Assembly (NCBI RefSeq): GCF_016859285.1
Contig: NC_053415.1
Span: 8,783,501-8,847,500, forward strand
Direction: 5' to 3'
Source of the DNA: Xiphias gladius
Lineage: Eukaryota > Chordata > Actinopteri > Istiophoriformes > Xiphiidae
Length of the DNA stretch: 64,000 bases
Under the pieces are notes generated by a model. The model was not told the DNA's origin. It ran no database searches and was given only the letters and a program-made list of their open reading frames with translations. A program made the translations under genes and the position numbers. Below, piece by piece: positions 1-12,473 of this stretch; within the stretch, counting starts at the first letter, position 1; each line of letters opens with the position of its first letter.

Positions 1-3000
1 AAGGGGCTGATTTGTGGCCAAATGCCCGCTGTAGCTAACTCAGCTAGCATGCCAATAGTTTTGCATAGTGCAAAATTCTTTTGCTTGTGTTCTTTCACCA
101 AGCAGAAATATTTAAAATAATATAAACAATACGTACTTCTTGAACCAGAGTTAACTCACTCTCTTTCATTTAAATGCCTTGGACATTATTAAGATTTCCT
201 ATAAGTCAAATGTCAACAAATGTAAGTTTTGACTTTCCACTCTACCAGACCCAAAGGCTGCAGCAGAAAAACAATTCCTGAAGCTGTCCACAGTGGAAGT
301 GAAAGAGGCAGAACCCTTACACCAGATCCTGTTCAGCTGATAAACTGGTCTATCACTAATTCAAACACAGACAATAACACAGTGGTGGAATTTTACCACA
401 AACGTCAAGTACACAGATGACTTGCATTAAAACAACTTAAACTCACTGCAGTCTATGGCACATTATAACATAGGAGCATTACAACAGTAAACAACCTATT
501 ATGGTCTTTATGGTAACCAAGTGCTGCTTGAAGGTTTGGTGAGGGGCATCAGTTCTGCTCACATTACCAGCTCATGAAAGCAGATGAGTATTCACTGCTC
601 AAAAAACTGGAGAGCAAACTGGTTTTGCTTTCTCATAAAGTTTATTTGATTGCTCAGTTGTCCAACCTCATTCTTCTTTTCATATCCCCAGTACACTCAG
701 TGCTGCTTTGTGTGTCTCCAATTACAGCCGTCTCTGTCCCTAGCTCATTCTCTACACACTTCTGTCCACACTTTCTTCTGCTCCTCTGTCAGTGGACGTA
801 CTTTACAGTGCAAGGAGACGCCGCTCATCCCCACTGTAATTACCTCCACCGAGACACAGTGAGGCTGTTTGTAAATCCCCAGTTGTTTGTTGGAGGACTT
901 TGCTGTAAAGACTCGTGACACAGTGTAGTGTGCAGATCAGCCCCTTGTTATCAGTTCACATGCCATCATAGAGATGTCGGCATGCAGATGAGGGGTCATT
1001 AGCAGCTGCTACAAAGGACCCTGTTGCAGTGGGTCCCAAAACCTTTTCAAAGACCCTTTCAAGCACTGATGAAGCTTATAATTAACACCCGTGCAGAGAC
1101 TTACGCCATATCCACAACACAGAGGATCCAATGTCTCCACAAGCTGCTGGTGGAGAAAAACATTTACCTCCGCCTCTAAGTGGTAATTAAAAATATGATG
1201 TGGGAATTTTTGGAAGCTCTCCCACCTGTTGTCCCATATTGCAGAAGTGTGTCATCACAGGCAGTAAACACAAGCATGAATCAATATATGTCAGCAGTCC
1301 AAGGTAATGAAAATCAAAAATTATTGGTGATAAGAAACAACATTAATAAAGTCGGCTCTATTTACGAAAATAGAACCAACACTCGTGCGCTAAGCAAGAT
1401 TTTCATGTAAAGGTCCGACATACTAGCCCAAATGACAAAGCGGGTCTGAGGTGGAGGACAACATCTCATCTCCACTTAATGAGATGCAGAATTGAATTGA
1501 AATGTCCATGAATCATTCCTCAATAATTATTATACATGCATTGTTTGTACATATAAAGAGTAAATAAACACATATGTACGTGTTTTCAGGCTTACAGGTT
1601 TAGAAAGCTGATGGATGCATGGTCGCAGGGAACACATTAATCAGTGCCACTTTATCAACATACTGTATATCAACACTTACACCAAACCCGTCAGCAAAAA
1701 AACAAACAAACAAAAACACAGAGAAGCAGGATTGTCATCACATAATTCAAAATTTTTATTGTACAGCTAGACCTTAATTTCATGTCATCGAAGAGCTGAA
1801 AAACCACTTAAAACAACCATTTTACCAAATTGTGTAACAGTGGAAGTGTTGAAACAGCAAGCACTGTGTGTGAACATATCCAACTGCTAACAAACATGTT
1901 GGATGGTTGTTTTTTTTTTACTAAATCCAAAAAATGTTTGACTCCTATCCAATATTCAACAAAGGGTGAAAAGATTCTATGCATTTAGTGTACAGTATAT
2001 GTTGGATTCTTTTCCAGAAAATACCAAATGCATTGGAAGTTTTCCACATTTAATCATATTTCTTCGCTGTATTTAAGATATATATGGAGTGTTTATCACA
2101 TTTTGCAGTGGGTGGATTTCTCTCATCTCCTCTGTCAAATTTTCATGTTCAGCAACAGATGTTGTGGGTCATGAGTTTGACTTTCACCTCGGCTGATGGG
2201 CTTCAGTCTCAAGTATCAGTATTTCATTATTATTATTATTATCATTATTATTATTAATATTATTGGATACAAATATACATTTCACAAATAATTTTTAAAT
2301 TATGTTTAGCATAACTATTTATATATAGTATTTATCCTCCTCCCTCTGGTAAACTACATAGTTTGTATGACGTGGCAATAATGAAGGATGTATCATGCAA
2401 TTATAGTGATGTTAAACCACCACCGGAGTTTTCTTACAACAGATGAACTTAGAGAAATCTGTAATAGTTTACGCTTATTTCCAGAAAACGTTGATTTTGG
2501 AGTTTTGGTTTATACTGGCCTTAAAGCAGATGCTGAGTGTGTTAGGAGCCCCTCAGCAATTGATTTTAGAAAGTCTTAGCAGAAGACCATTTTTTTCCTC
2601 CTCTTCCTCCTACAAAATGCTTCTGTGATATTGGGATTAGGAATTATTGAACTTGAATGAATAGATTTTTTTGGCCACAAAATGTATGTATTGTTGACTT
2701 TTAAAGTTATTATGTGTGATATGTTAGCAAAAATAAATAAATAAATAAATGATAATTGCAAACATCAAACATCCACCAGACACAGAGTAACATTAGCATT
2801 CCCTTGGAATCCTGTTTCTGGTGACCTGACAAATCTAAGTCCAATATTCACACTCCTTTTTGCTCTGTTTTTGTCTTCACAAACTCCTGAGCTTAAAAAC
2901 TCTGTATATCTGAGGGGAACTGAAGAGATGTTAATCATTCTCTGTGTGTTTGTCACTATGCGAAACCCCTTTCACGTTACACACAGTTATTTGTTACTTT

Positions 3001-4850
3001 GAAGAAGAAAAATTAAAGTTTTCACTTTATTTAGATTACACATATTGTACTCTCAAAATATTCAGAACAAGTATTTATCTTGAAAAATAATTAAGACATA
3101 GAGTATTCTTCCCTGGTATGCATTTTAAGTTTAATAAATGCCACTGTTCCTGTTCCTGTGCTGTGTATGAAAAGCCTGCACTGAGTAATGCACTTGAAAT
3201 TTTCCTAAAGTGGGGAAATTGGCGTTCTAATGACATGCTGTCAGTAATGAATGTCAGTGGCTGGACGCTTGCGCACAGCCTGAAAATGAAATTGGCACTT
3301 TTCTAGCAGCATTCCCGCCGGGCCCAAGGACTCGCCACCTCCTATTTAATCTGTCACGCACCGCCATTAAATGCAACAGTGACGATTATGAAAAAAGATC
3401 TGTGTCCCTCTCAGGTACCCTGCATACTCTGTTGTTGATTAAAAAGAAATCCCAGGAAGTCATTGGAATCCATTAGAATCATTTCTGGGCTGTCATCTGC
3501 GTTACATGTTGTAGCCCACGCAACCACAGAATTACTGGCATCTTTGGGTAATAGTAGTGTCCTCACTGTGAGGCCTCATTATTGCTGCTAAAAGAAACTG
3601 ACTGGAGATACTGTCTATTCACCCTGGTTTAAACTGGCCAATACTTGGTTAGGATATCAGAGATGATGATTGCTAAATGACTTTTTTTGATTTGTTTTTT
3701 ATTTTCTTTGATTTTCTTTGTGGTTTCTTTGTGGTCTTTGATTAGAATCTACCATTGAATGGACCTATTCACAAAAAAATGATGATAATATAGCACTGAT
3801 GTTTGCCTAAAATAAGCAAAAGCACCATTCTGTTGGCTTGTATTAGCTGCTTCATTCCTGCTTCTCCCTTAGTGGTTCACTCCTCAGCTTCTTGACTACC
3901 AGCTGACTAGTAACATCCAATCACATTCATTCGGGCGTACAGGGCAGCTCATGTCAATGTTATTTGCTGCTGCAGCTCCCTCCAGTTCCCAAACCTTCTC
4001 CTGTTGTGTTCAAGTTGTTTTTATTGTTTTGTTTTCAAAGATTTTATGACAGTTCCCTCAAAGAGCGGAGAGTTTTCTGCGAACTGTATAACCATCTTCC
4101 ATAAATGACACTATCCTTAACACAGGTGTCTCCAGAGGAATGCATGACCAGGTCATTCTTATTAGAGATTTACCATCAATGTCGGGCAGTTTGAGTTACA
4201 CAAAATATTGTTTGGCAGCCATTAACGGTGACCTTTCATTTGATGCTGGCTTTTATGGTTATCGTTATTGAGATGTTGTTATGATCATTGCTTTTAAAGC
4301 AACATTTCATTTCAAGTTACTTAAAGACATCAAACACCAGTCATTCTGCAAATACTTATGTTTTCTCCTGTAAAAGCAAAAGGTAGTAATCCTTCAGTAT
4401 AATGGGCATTATTGCAATAAGTGTCCAGATAGAGACTTTCTGGTCTGTTGCAATTAACAAACTTAATATTACATTTTACTGCTGGACATGAATCATTGAG
4501 ATTCTGAAGAAACTCCGAATCACTCAAAGCTTTTCCTCTTGTTCCTCACAACAAAAATAAATGTTGGATTGTTAAATATGCAGAATGTAGAGGAATGTAG
4601 CAGACCCTGCAGGCCTCATAAAAAGCAACATTACGCTTTTCTAATTAAACTGAACTCACCCCTTCCGAACTGCAAGAAAGGTTTTGGGGCACATAACATA
4701 GCCTTCTCTCAGCCTGATATTGGCCTTTTGCATCAGCTACTCTCCTGGAACTCTGCAGGTTGCAAGCAATCAATAAACAGCGACTCCATATGTTGGAAAT
4801 ATCTCCTCCATAAAAACACTTACTGGTTAAGCTGAAAAACGCACTGCTGC
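1..4850. other. Gene-free AT-rich stretch
   Basis: No open frame here has convincing coding character or a supported exon chain. The stretch is AT-rich with short simple repeats, including a (TTA)n run near 2228-2260 and an AATA run near 2731-2750. The short open frames on both strands are what chance would give in DNA of this composition. I read it as intergenic or as part of a very long intron. Confidence 0.6.
2228..2262. repeat. (TTA)n microsatellite
   Basis: Tandem TTA triplets interrupted by single ATC and AAT units. No gene is attached to it. Confidence 0.9.
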
Positions 4851-4855
4851 CGCAG

Positions 4856-5752
4856 TGGCGTAGCACGTCCTATGACGCGCCTCAGGTGCCGCCCTCCCCG
4901 CACCAATAGGAAGCATCGGGCTGCAGCGCACCAACAGGACCAGGACCACATACAGAGCAAGATCACAGATCATTGATCATACTATACTAATTAAATTGGA
5001 CATAAATTGGTAGACATTTTGCAAATTATGTGTTGACAACTACTACTTAAACTTGAATTCCCACCTGAAGAGCCACAGCTATGGCTCACCAGGCAGTATC
5101 TTTTTTGCCATTGTCTGTAATAACGCGATTGTGGGTCATGTAGCTCTTTATATTTCTCGACCTCAACAAGTAGTCCCTCCTCATCCATTGTACATACACG
5201 AGACACAGCAACGGAGACAGCAAGAGGTAAGGAGAGGGAAGTGCAGCTGCTAAAGGAGCTGGGAAATACAACACAGCCTTTTCTTCTGGAAGACAAATTA
5301 GTTCTTTCAGGGGCGGCGATGCTGGAAATGAGACATGAAATAGAGCAGTGTTGGCTAAAGAAATAACGCTACATAAGCTAAATTTCTGTAAAAAAACAAA
5401 CTACAGTATAACTATGTAAAACTATGCACGTGTGTATAAAATCTGTTATTTAACTACATAAAATACAATGGTGTACAAATCACAAAAAGAAATTATTCTA
5501 GCTGAGGAAATGATTAAATCTTCATTTTCAGAGGGAGAAATCACAGGCTGCGAAAAAAAAACATCTTCTCCCCTCCTCTCGCATTTTCTCATCAGCCTAC
5601 ATCTATCGTAGTAAATCTGGACAAGTTTTCGCACTCCATCCACTAGAGTTTGCTTAGTCGCTGTGTGTTAGAGAGTGTCTAGCCACCGCCGGTGTTGGGG
5701 TTGTACATAGAAAGTAATAAGGGCGGCTGTTTTGACGAACACGCCTACGCCA
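4856..5752 (-). mobile_element. Decayed DNA transposon, probably PIF/Harbinger-like
   Basis: The stretch is bounded by short inverted termini: GGCGTAG at 4857-4863 and its complement at 5745-5751, followed on both sides by GC-rich sequence containing GCCGCCCT. It is richer in CpG than its surroundings. On the minus strand it carries a broken MADF/Myb-SANT-like coding stretch (5086-5188), the type of DNA-binding protein that accompanies Harbinger transposases. No transposase nuclease domain is visible, so this looks like an internally deleted, immobile copy. The superfamily assignment is inference; a MADF-bearing element of another superfamily is possible. I could not find a clear target-site duplication. 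Confidence 0.5.
5086..5188 (-). pseudogene. MADF/Myb-SANT-like DNA-binding protein fragment (transposon-derived)
   Basis: Reading leftwards from the ATG at 5186-5188, the frame begins MDEEGLLVEVEKYKELHDP, the usual start of a MADF domain: acidic initiator segment, hydrophobic helix, then the L-x-D-P turn. After about 25 codons the expected continuation (D-N-G-K-K-D-T-A-W) is found one base out of frame and is then cut by TGA. The conserved aromatic and tryptophan positions of the domain are therefore present but split by a frameshift and a stop. In the family this domain binds element termini. Here it cannot be translated as a functional domain. Confidence 0.55.
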
Positions 5753-6930
5753 TTAAGCAGAACTGTTATTGGCCTTTACTGAGGCTGGCCATGGTAGAAA
5801 TATTTGATTTAAATGCAATAAGTGCTGAATGACACCACAGGTAATGTTCTATTATCCTCTTTAATAGTCCCAGCACACTGACTGAGCCAAACCAATTACC
5901 TGATCAATCACGCGAATACCCAACAGCTTAAAATAATGGACAGTATTTTGGGCTGTAGAGAGGGAAGACTGCATCCTTGTAATGTGGCATTTTCTTAAAT
6001 TTCATCAAATCTAAGATACTTGAGCAAAGAACAAATAAAGATCCTTGTAAATAGTGTCGACATTTCTAAACTATTTGTTTTTGTCATTTTCTGACTAATG
6101 ACATTTAGCTGCAGTCAGCCATATAACCTCAGGGAAGAAAAACACCCCCAGAATTCTTGCAGATTTCCGAAACTAGTTCAGCACTGAGTTGCCTTTTCTG
6201 GCAACTTTTTAGGATTGTCAGAAGAGACACGTGTTGGAACAACTAGAACAAGCATTTTTCGCTTCAAACATCTAAATTCACGGGGGAACCTCTTCCCTGG
6301 GGGGTAAATATCATAAATAAGTGGAAAATATCTACATTCAGAGATCCTTCAACAAGCCCTCTCTCAGTATTTTTTCTCTGTGATATGGGTGTTGTGTAAT
6401 GACATTCAAGTGGAAAATTAAATTATTCTAAGTATAAGATAGGAGGCCAGAAAGCATCTTTACTTGTTATGTTAAAGACTGTGCTGCTGTCTGCTTTTTG
6501 GATAAAGACTAGTCTTAATAATGTGGGTCAACAGAGGCACTCGGAAAACACTGCTGTCAGTTCAAATGGCAACAGTAGGTCTCTCTAGCTTTCAGAGGCC
6601 TATAAATGATCCAACGAAAGTCAAGGAATGTAGATACTTAGAGCAGCAACTCAACAAAAGCGAGGCTCAAAGGGTCATGAATATATCATGCCAAATGCTT
6701 GAATAACAACGCTGCTTTATCAGTGTTGTGTGGGAGTTTTACTTCCAGCAGGAGTAAATTACACGCCAGAAGGTGAGTGAGTGAGTGAGCGAGTGAGTGA
6801 GTTAACACCCAGAAACTGAAGACTGGGCCAGATCATTTAGTCAGTGGTATTGATCAGTAACCCTATTAACCCCATTTCCAGTGAGATTACTCTGGATATG
6901 TGTCCCTTTAATGATATTTATGGTTTCATT
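5753..6930. other. Non-coding stretch with a GTGA repeat
   Basis: No supported exon. A short (GTGA)n tract lies at about 6773-6803. Its first unit also looks like a splice donor (AAG|GTGAGT), but the repeat itself explains that match. Confidence 0.5.
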
Positions 6931-7732
6931 CAGCATGGGGGGGAAGAGACATATGTGTCACTCACTGCTGTGATGTGCAAGGTAAGGTGGTGCTATGCAG
7001 TGTATCCCTGGAGACAAGCTCTTCTCTATCTGGCTGCACTCTCTCCACACGCAAGTCTCCATGATGTCTTGATGTCCCCATCTCTGCTGATATCAGTTAA
7101 TGAAGCCCAGTCTGGAGCATGGAAAAGCACTAAACCAATCTGCAGGACACACATGAGGAGTAGAGGGGTTTTGTGGAAAGCGAGACACTCACGGTTAGTT
7201 TGGGGGCATAGAGGTTCAGTTTGGGATCTGATTTAGTCTATCTTTGACTCTAAATATGAAATGATAAAAACCCAAATATAGTAATAGAATATATTGCCTC
7301 AAGATTTACAGCATGTCATAAGTGTTTTCACCAAGTAGACATGCTGCTGAAGTGTAAAAGCTATTTGTAATTGAGTTGACAGCAGGTCCTCTACACGGAA
7401 CAAGTTAAAAATAAAAAGAAAACGTCAAATATACTGGGGAGGAATATTCCCCTAAGGTGTCTGCATTGCAGCAGTAAGGAAGGAGTTGAGCCCTGTGGGT
7501 GGAAGGTGCAGTCAGGTTCAATGAATTCAATACAAGCCTATCAGTCTGAATTTGACTTCTCCTGAGGGAGTGGATCTCCCATATTCAGCTGTCTGCAGTG
7601 AGTCGTTTTTCTCTCTGGGGGTAATTTGTGGCACTGCGAGGTGAGACATCAATTCTTTCTGACATGTAGAGAAAATAGGAACATTTAAAGGCCTTTATTT
7701 GTCATCGTTTTTCCCCAGACAAATTTATTACC

Positions 7733-8205
7733 ATGGAGGTCGCTGGCCTTGAGATACCCGGACCGGGGTTATTGTATATCTTCTTCATGCTCATGTGAGT
7801 GGCTCTTCTGACTTTGTAAGTGCAGATGTATTTTTACGCATTTAGTTGAGCAAAACGGAGCTGAAGCATACTTAGCAATGTTCTGCCTATTAAACTTGTT
7901 AACGTTCTGTTGTACTTTCAGTTTTGAAATTTGGTGATAACACAGATAGCTGCAGCACATAGCTTTTCTGATAATCATGTTAAAACACTCCGGAGCCCAG
8001 AACAATGTGGTGTAAGGCACACTGGACAAACTGTTAATAAGCTAAGCGGCCTGTATGACAAATATCATTAAGCGTGAATATTGTTGTGTGCAAATTAACA
8101 ACGCAGCAGAATATATTAAACACATGATACCTAATTTATTCCTATCTTTGATTTTACAGCCGTTCCAGCTTGCAGCAGCTTTTTAACAGTTGGCAGCAAA
8201 GTTAA
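7733..8205 (+). CDS. Candidate spliced ORF for a 35-residue peptide (unrecognised)
   Basis: This is a tentative model from splice signals only. An exon at 7719-7794 has a good acceptor (pyrimidine tract then CCCCAG) and donor (GTGAGT). It contains an ATG in a strong context (ACCATGG, 7733-7735) that opens a 20-codon frame rich in hydrophobic residues (PGPGLLYIFFML). The next acceptor, TTTTACAG before 8160, joins in phase, and the frame ends in TAA at 8203-8205. A canonical AATAAA follows at 8271-8276. A possible upstream exon, 6934-6981, has a consensus acceptor and donor (AAG|GTAAGG). I recognise no family. The hydrophobic segment is short for a membrane span. It could equally be the end of a larger gene, a non-coding RNA, or chance. 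Confidence 0.22.
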
Positions 8206-8270
8206 GAACGAATACACAGTGCAGTCAGCTTCCGTGTCGGTTTGACTTGGATTCTCAAACTTCTCGCTTG

Positions 8271-8276
8271 AATAAA
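8271..8276 (+). terminator. Possible poly(A) signal AATAAA
   Basis: Canonical hexamer 66 bases after the stop of the candidate 35-codon ORF. It supports a real plus-strand transcript end only if transcription is shown. Confidence 0.25.
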
Positions 8277-8582
8277 TACTCCATCTGTCTGCACTGATCT
8301 CATCGCCAACATTACATCTAATCCTCCTTCTTAGACATCAGACCGTACTCACTGATGATTCTCGTCCCAGTCAGATGGCAATCTGGGTCTCACTAGGGGA
8401 ATCACACCTCACCAAGCCTTGAACGGCTTCCAGAGGTACATTTTTATCGGAGCCCTCTCTTCACAGTGGACTTCTCTTTTACCCCCCATCAGGATTCATG
8501 CATTGTTACCAACGGTGGTGCACAAATCCAGCCTCATGTGATGACATCTGTCTTTTCCTGACATTATACATATATATGTACA

Positions 8583-8715
8583 GACACACACACAGAGCTG
8601 TGTACATGTGAACACACTACCGCTAAACATAACACACTTAATGCTGTCACGGAGAGTGACATAGGGATGCAGGAATACAGATGCAGACACACACACAAAC
8701 ACACACAAACACACG
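8583..8715. repeat. Interrupted (CA)n-rich tract
   Basis: Blocks of CA repeats separated by 40-100 bases of unique sequence. Long open frames on the complementary strand here encode only V/C repeats and are artefacts of the tract. Confidence 0.75.
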
Positions 8716-9439
8716 CACAATCTCCAATAATTGTAACGGGTAGGGGAAACTCACAAAGGGAGTAATCTAGCGCCAAGGAAAATGCCAAGTGTCTTATTAG
8801 TGGTTTAGTAGACATGGCTGGGAATCGATGAGCGACCCCACTGGTCACAACACAGTACTCCCAGAGACACACATCATGGTACTGAGCCTGCACTATCCAT
8901 CATAACAGAAACAAAAAAACCTCTTACACAGCTAAAGACTTTCTCCCTCTTATTCCCCTTCTGTACAGCACTTTGGGAGAGACGAGAGTGCTGCCAAGCA
9001 AAGACACGAGCAACATAAGGAGTCCCTTACTTTCTGCTTTGGTCCTTGGAGATGACTCCTCAATTCTACTTCCATACTGCAGACAACTGTTTCTTGAAAG
9101 AAGTTTTTTTTTTTCGTGTTATAGAAACACTTTTGATCAACCAAAGCTTGTTTAATGCTTTTAGTAACAGCTGATCAAGAAGATACTGTGTCTTTTTTTA
9201 ACCTTACTGATGTAGCCTACTGTGCATTAAAGCACTTGTTTGGCACAGTGGCCATGGCGGTAATGCTAGCAGTTCAAAGTAACGGCATAAACAGTGGCTT
9301 GCAGCGTTTGTTGTTAAAATTGATGGTCATTTACCTGCTATGTGTGCTACAGAAATAAACATAACTTAAATAGAGCAACAATATGACAGGAAATATTTCA
9401 CAGCACTCATTACAGGTACAACTATATTGTACTCAAAAT

Positions 9440-9550
9440 CAATTGGCTCTGTGCTATGCACAACTATGAGTGGTAGCAATCTTCTTATCTAACTCTCGGC
9501 AGGTCAGTGAAGTAGTGTATTTCTCAAAATGGTGAAATATTCTTTTGAAT
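9440..9550. repeat. Teleost interspersed repeat, copy 1
   Basis: The sequence CTTATCTAACTCTCGGCAGG followed by TATTTCTCAAAATG belongs to a tail that I recognise from many fish genomes. A diverged second copy sits about 2 kb away at 11510-11600 in the same orientation. The element class is uncertain. Confidence 0.6.
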
Positions 9551-10513
9551 AAATACATCAGGTTGTTACCAAAATTATCTTATCATTATTTCATCACCAG
9601 AAACTATTTTAATGTATCAAGCACTGACTCATTACTGGACACAAAGATATGTAAATAAATGTGGTCCATTAGATCTGATCCTTCAACGTTGCAGCCCCAA
9701 AATTAACAGAATATCAGGACAGAAAAAAACTGTTTGAAAGGCCTCATCATTTTCTCGTATAACCCCAGTTCACTAACAAAAGCAATTATCCACCTAATTA
9801 TCCACTAATCCACCAAAATGTCCTCCAATCATGCATCATGAAATCATTCCTACACTTTGCAGTCAATTTAAGCAGACATTCATGAAGAAGAAACTGACAA
9901 CCTTGCCCATCAAATTTTCATTTTATTCCCTTCAATCATGCAAGTGGTTTCCTGACTCCCTCTCTGTGACTCTTGACACTGACTTGATTTTAAAGACTGT
10001 TGCTCAACACATCTGCTGCGAAAATGAAATCCAGTATGATTAACGAAAGATTAAAGTGGGGATGTGGCCACAACCAGTCAAGATGGCACATTTCATTTTT
10101 TCCTCTCATTCCTCTGCCTCTTTGTAATCATTAGACAAGCTGTTGTAAACATATTGCAGGAGATCGGATAAACAAGGTTATTCCACATGAAAGATGTGCA
10201 GATTTTATGGCAGCGGTATAACAGACAGGGGAACAGCTGGTGGCTAATGGTGTTTCCCAAAGAGGAGCTGGTGTATTTTCTGACCATCCTCAACACTGCA
10301 CTATTGACAAGGCTTAGCCTCATCATGACTCAAGGGACAAATTGTTACGGTAGGAGTTACTCAGTAAAGCCCAGTCAATAAAATAGTTGCTCTGTCAAAA
10401 ACTACCCAGCAGACACTCCACTGACTGAAGTGATTTCAGTGTTGCTCATATCAACCCATTAATATGCCATGTGGTCTGTGCGGTAAACATTCCAATGCAA
10501 ATTCCAAAAATTA

Positions 10514-11112
10514 CAGTGGCTACAGAAAGTATTCAGACTCCTTCACTTCTTGTACATTTTGTGTTTTAGATTCAGTTTTAAATGGATAAATTGCAATTTT
10601 TCCCTCATGTATCTAAACTCAATAATCCATAACAACAATGTAAAAACACGTTTAGAAATTGTTGCCAATTTATTAAATTGCAAAACCAAAATCTCTTATT
10701 TACAAAGTTATTCAGACTTTTAATTCAGGTCTTTGTAGAAGCCCCTTTGGCAGCAACTGCAGTTTTGAATTTTCTTGGGTCAGTCTCTACAAGCTTTGCA
10801 CACCTGAATTTGGTCAATTTACCCTGTTCTCCCAGGCAGATCCTCTCAAGCTCCGTGAGATTGGATGGGAAGTGTCCGTGAACTGCCAACTTCGGGTCTC
10901 TCCACAGATGTTCTATGGGGTTTAAGTCTGGGCTTTGGCTGGACCACAGAGACTTGTCCTGAAGCTACCCCAGTTGTCTTGGCTGTCTGCTTCGGGTCAT
11001 TGTGATGCTGTTAGGTGAATTGTCGCTCCAGTCTCAGGTCTCGTGCACTCAGGAGCAGGTTTTCGTCATGAACCTGTCTGTATTTGGCTGCATTCATCGT
11101 TCCCTCGATTCG
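10514..11112 (-). mobile_element. Tc1/mariner element, truncated
   Basis: The left end is TA followed by CAGT (10512-10517), the target dinucleotide and terminal bases expected for Tc1. It continues into the familiar fish inverted repeat (AAAGTATTCAGACTCCTTCA). On the minus strand at about 10900-10946 the transposase signature WSSQSPDLNPIEHLW is readable; this is the motif around the second catalytic aspartate/asparagine region of Tc1 transposases. The downstream C-terminal coding sequence follows, interrupted by mutations. The copy stops near 11112, so the N-terminal DNA-binding half, the first catalytic residues and the right inverted repeat are missing. It cannot be autonomous. Confidence 0.9.
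10690..11060 (-). pseudogene. Tc1-type transposase, C-terminal remnant
   Basis: This is the coding part of the truncated Tc1 copy. The DDE-superfamily C-terminal motif QSPDLNPIEHLW is intact. The following segment keeps family residues such as the K-L and F-P-S-N-L-T-E-L-E-R stretch, but frames change and stops occur, so no full-length product is possible. Confidence 0.8.
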
Positions 11113-11509
11113 AGGGGTAGCATATTGACCCCATTAAAATCAAAACTCACCTGGTATCATAATCATTTTTTATGTGCATTTCTTTCTTCCCTCTCAAGTA
11201 ACATTTATTTTTTTCATCCTGTGTTTGTGATAGAATTCATGGGGTTTCTAGCTTCCCTCTACCATTTCTGGAAGTTGCAAAACACATTATCATTCAGTGA
11301 CTTGAAGGTTTTAAATTTCTCTCCTTCAGCTCATGGACATTTTGAGAAATACTTAAAGGGCGGAACACACATTGTATCTTAGTTTGGCTACAGATAGGTT
11401 TTAAACATATTTCGTGAGTCCTGGTCCAGTTAGTCATGATCTCAAATTCACAAGACTGGTCCATTGGTGGTTACTTCATCACATGCATATGCAATAAGCT
11501 CTAGGATAT

Positions 11510-11605
11510 ATATGACAGTGGTATCAACATTCTCATCTAACTTTCCGCAAGATTTTACATACCTGTATTTCCCAAAATGTCAAACTATTCCTTTTATATC
11601 CCCAA
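11510..11605. repeat. Teleost interspersed repeat, copy 2
   Basis: A diverged partner of the sequence at 9440-9550, sharing the ATCTAACT...GCAAG...TATTTCCCAAAATG core. It lies just outside the truncated Tc1 copy, so the Tc1 element and its flanks are bracketed by the two copies. Confidence 0.6.
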
Positions 11606-11724
11606 TATTCAATCCACTAGTCTACCAACACACCTGATTCAAATCCTATTAAAATCACCGTACTTTTCATTTCTGATTTATAAATTCCTTTAATGTCAAA
11701 TCTAAGTGGTACCTATTGCAGGGA

Positions 11725-11965
11725 TCGACGGTTAGCATGTTGGCATGCTAGTTTAAAACCAAAACCAGATGAGGCTGATAGGAATTTAATCGTATGTCCG
11801 TTAGATGTACATTATCATAAAAGCTTTTGATAACAGGACATTTTGAGCTGTTTCTGGTACTAGATGAAAAGAGGGAGACCCAAATCACAGTCCAGCTCTA
11901 GGGAACCTGAATGTCTGTACAAAATTTTATGGCAATCCTTCCCATAGTTTTTTTCACTCTGAAGC
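11725..11965. repeat. Teleost interspersed repeat (non-autonomous, multi-copy family)
   Basis: Contains the recognisable series GTTAGCATG...GCATGCTAG, GATGAGGCTGATAGGAAT, CTAGATGAAAAG, GGGAACCTGAATGTCTGTAC and TTTTATGGCAATCC. These occur in this order in a very common fish repeat. No coding potential. The family name is not something I can assign from sequence alone. Confidence 0.8.
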
Positions 11966-12473
11966 AACGTGTGGCACTGAGAGAGAAACAGATGTGCTGA
12001 AAGGCCAATATCACCATCCCTGTAACCATGCTGCTAGCAAAAAAAGAAAAACCCAGCACACAGGTATACTGTGACTGAGACAAACCCACGTCCGACACAC
12101 ACACACAGGACGGAGGTAGTGCAAGGGATAAAGACAAAGACGAAGAGCTCATCCCTGCCATTAATCCATCTTAATCCTAATCCTAATGTCTAATCAGTAT
12201 TCTGCTGAGGTCCTCTTTCATACATATTTTCATCTGTAATTGTAACCTTCCAATGTGTGTTAGAACACCTCGAAACTTTTGGTGCATCACCACAGAGAAA
12301 CATTCATGTGAACTTGAAGCTGGTAAAGAAACTACCGTAGGCTCGTGGGTTTTTCCTAAGACAATTTTGGAAATGGACAATTTGTATTAAAAGAACAACA
12401 CAAGAGTGACACTTCCAACACCACAATAGACAAGGCTTGCAAAGGGTTTTGCCCCCTGTGATTGGTGGACTGT

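Noticed and set aside
574-918. 114-codon plus-strand frame
   Set aside because: Leu/Ser/Cys-rich with no splice partners, no conserved motif and another frame open alongside.
6773-6803. Splice donor AAG|GTGAGT
   Set aside because: It is the first unit of a GTGA tandem repeat, so the match to consensus has little weight.
7719-7794. Relic of an ABCA-type transporter exon
   Set aside because: The methionine/hydrophobic pattern loosely recalls the C-terminal membrane helix of ABCA proteins. No neighbouring ABCA exon (nucleotide-binding domain) exists on either side.
8564-8893. 109-codon minus-strand frame rich in V and C
   Set aside because: Created by CA/GT repeat translation.
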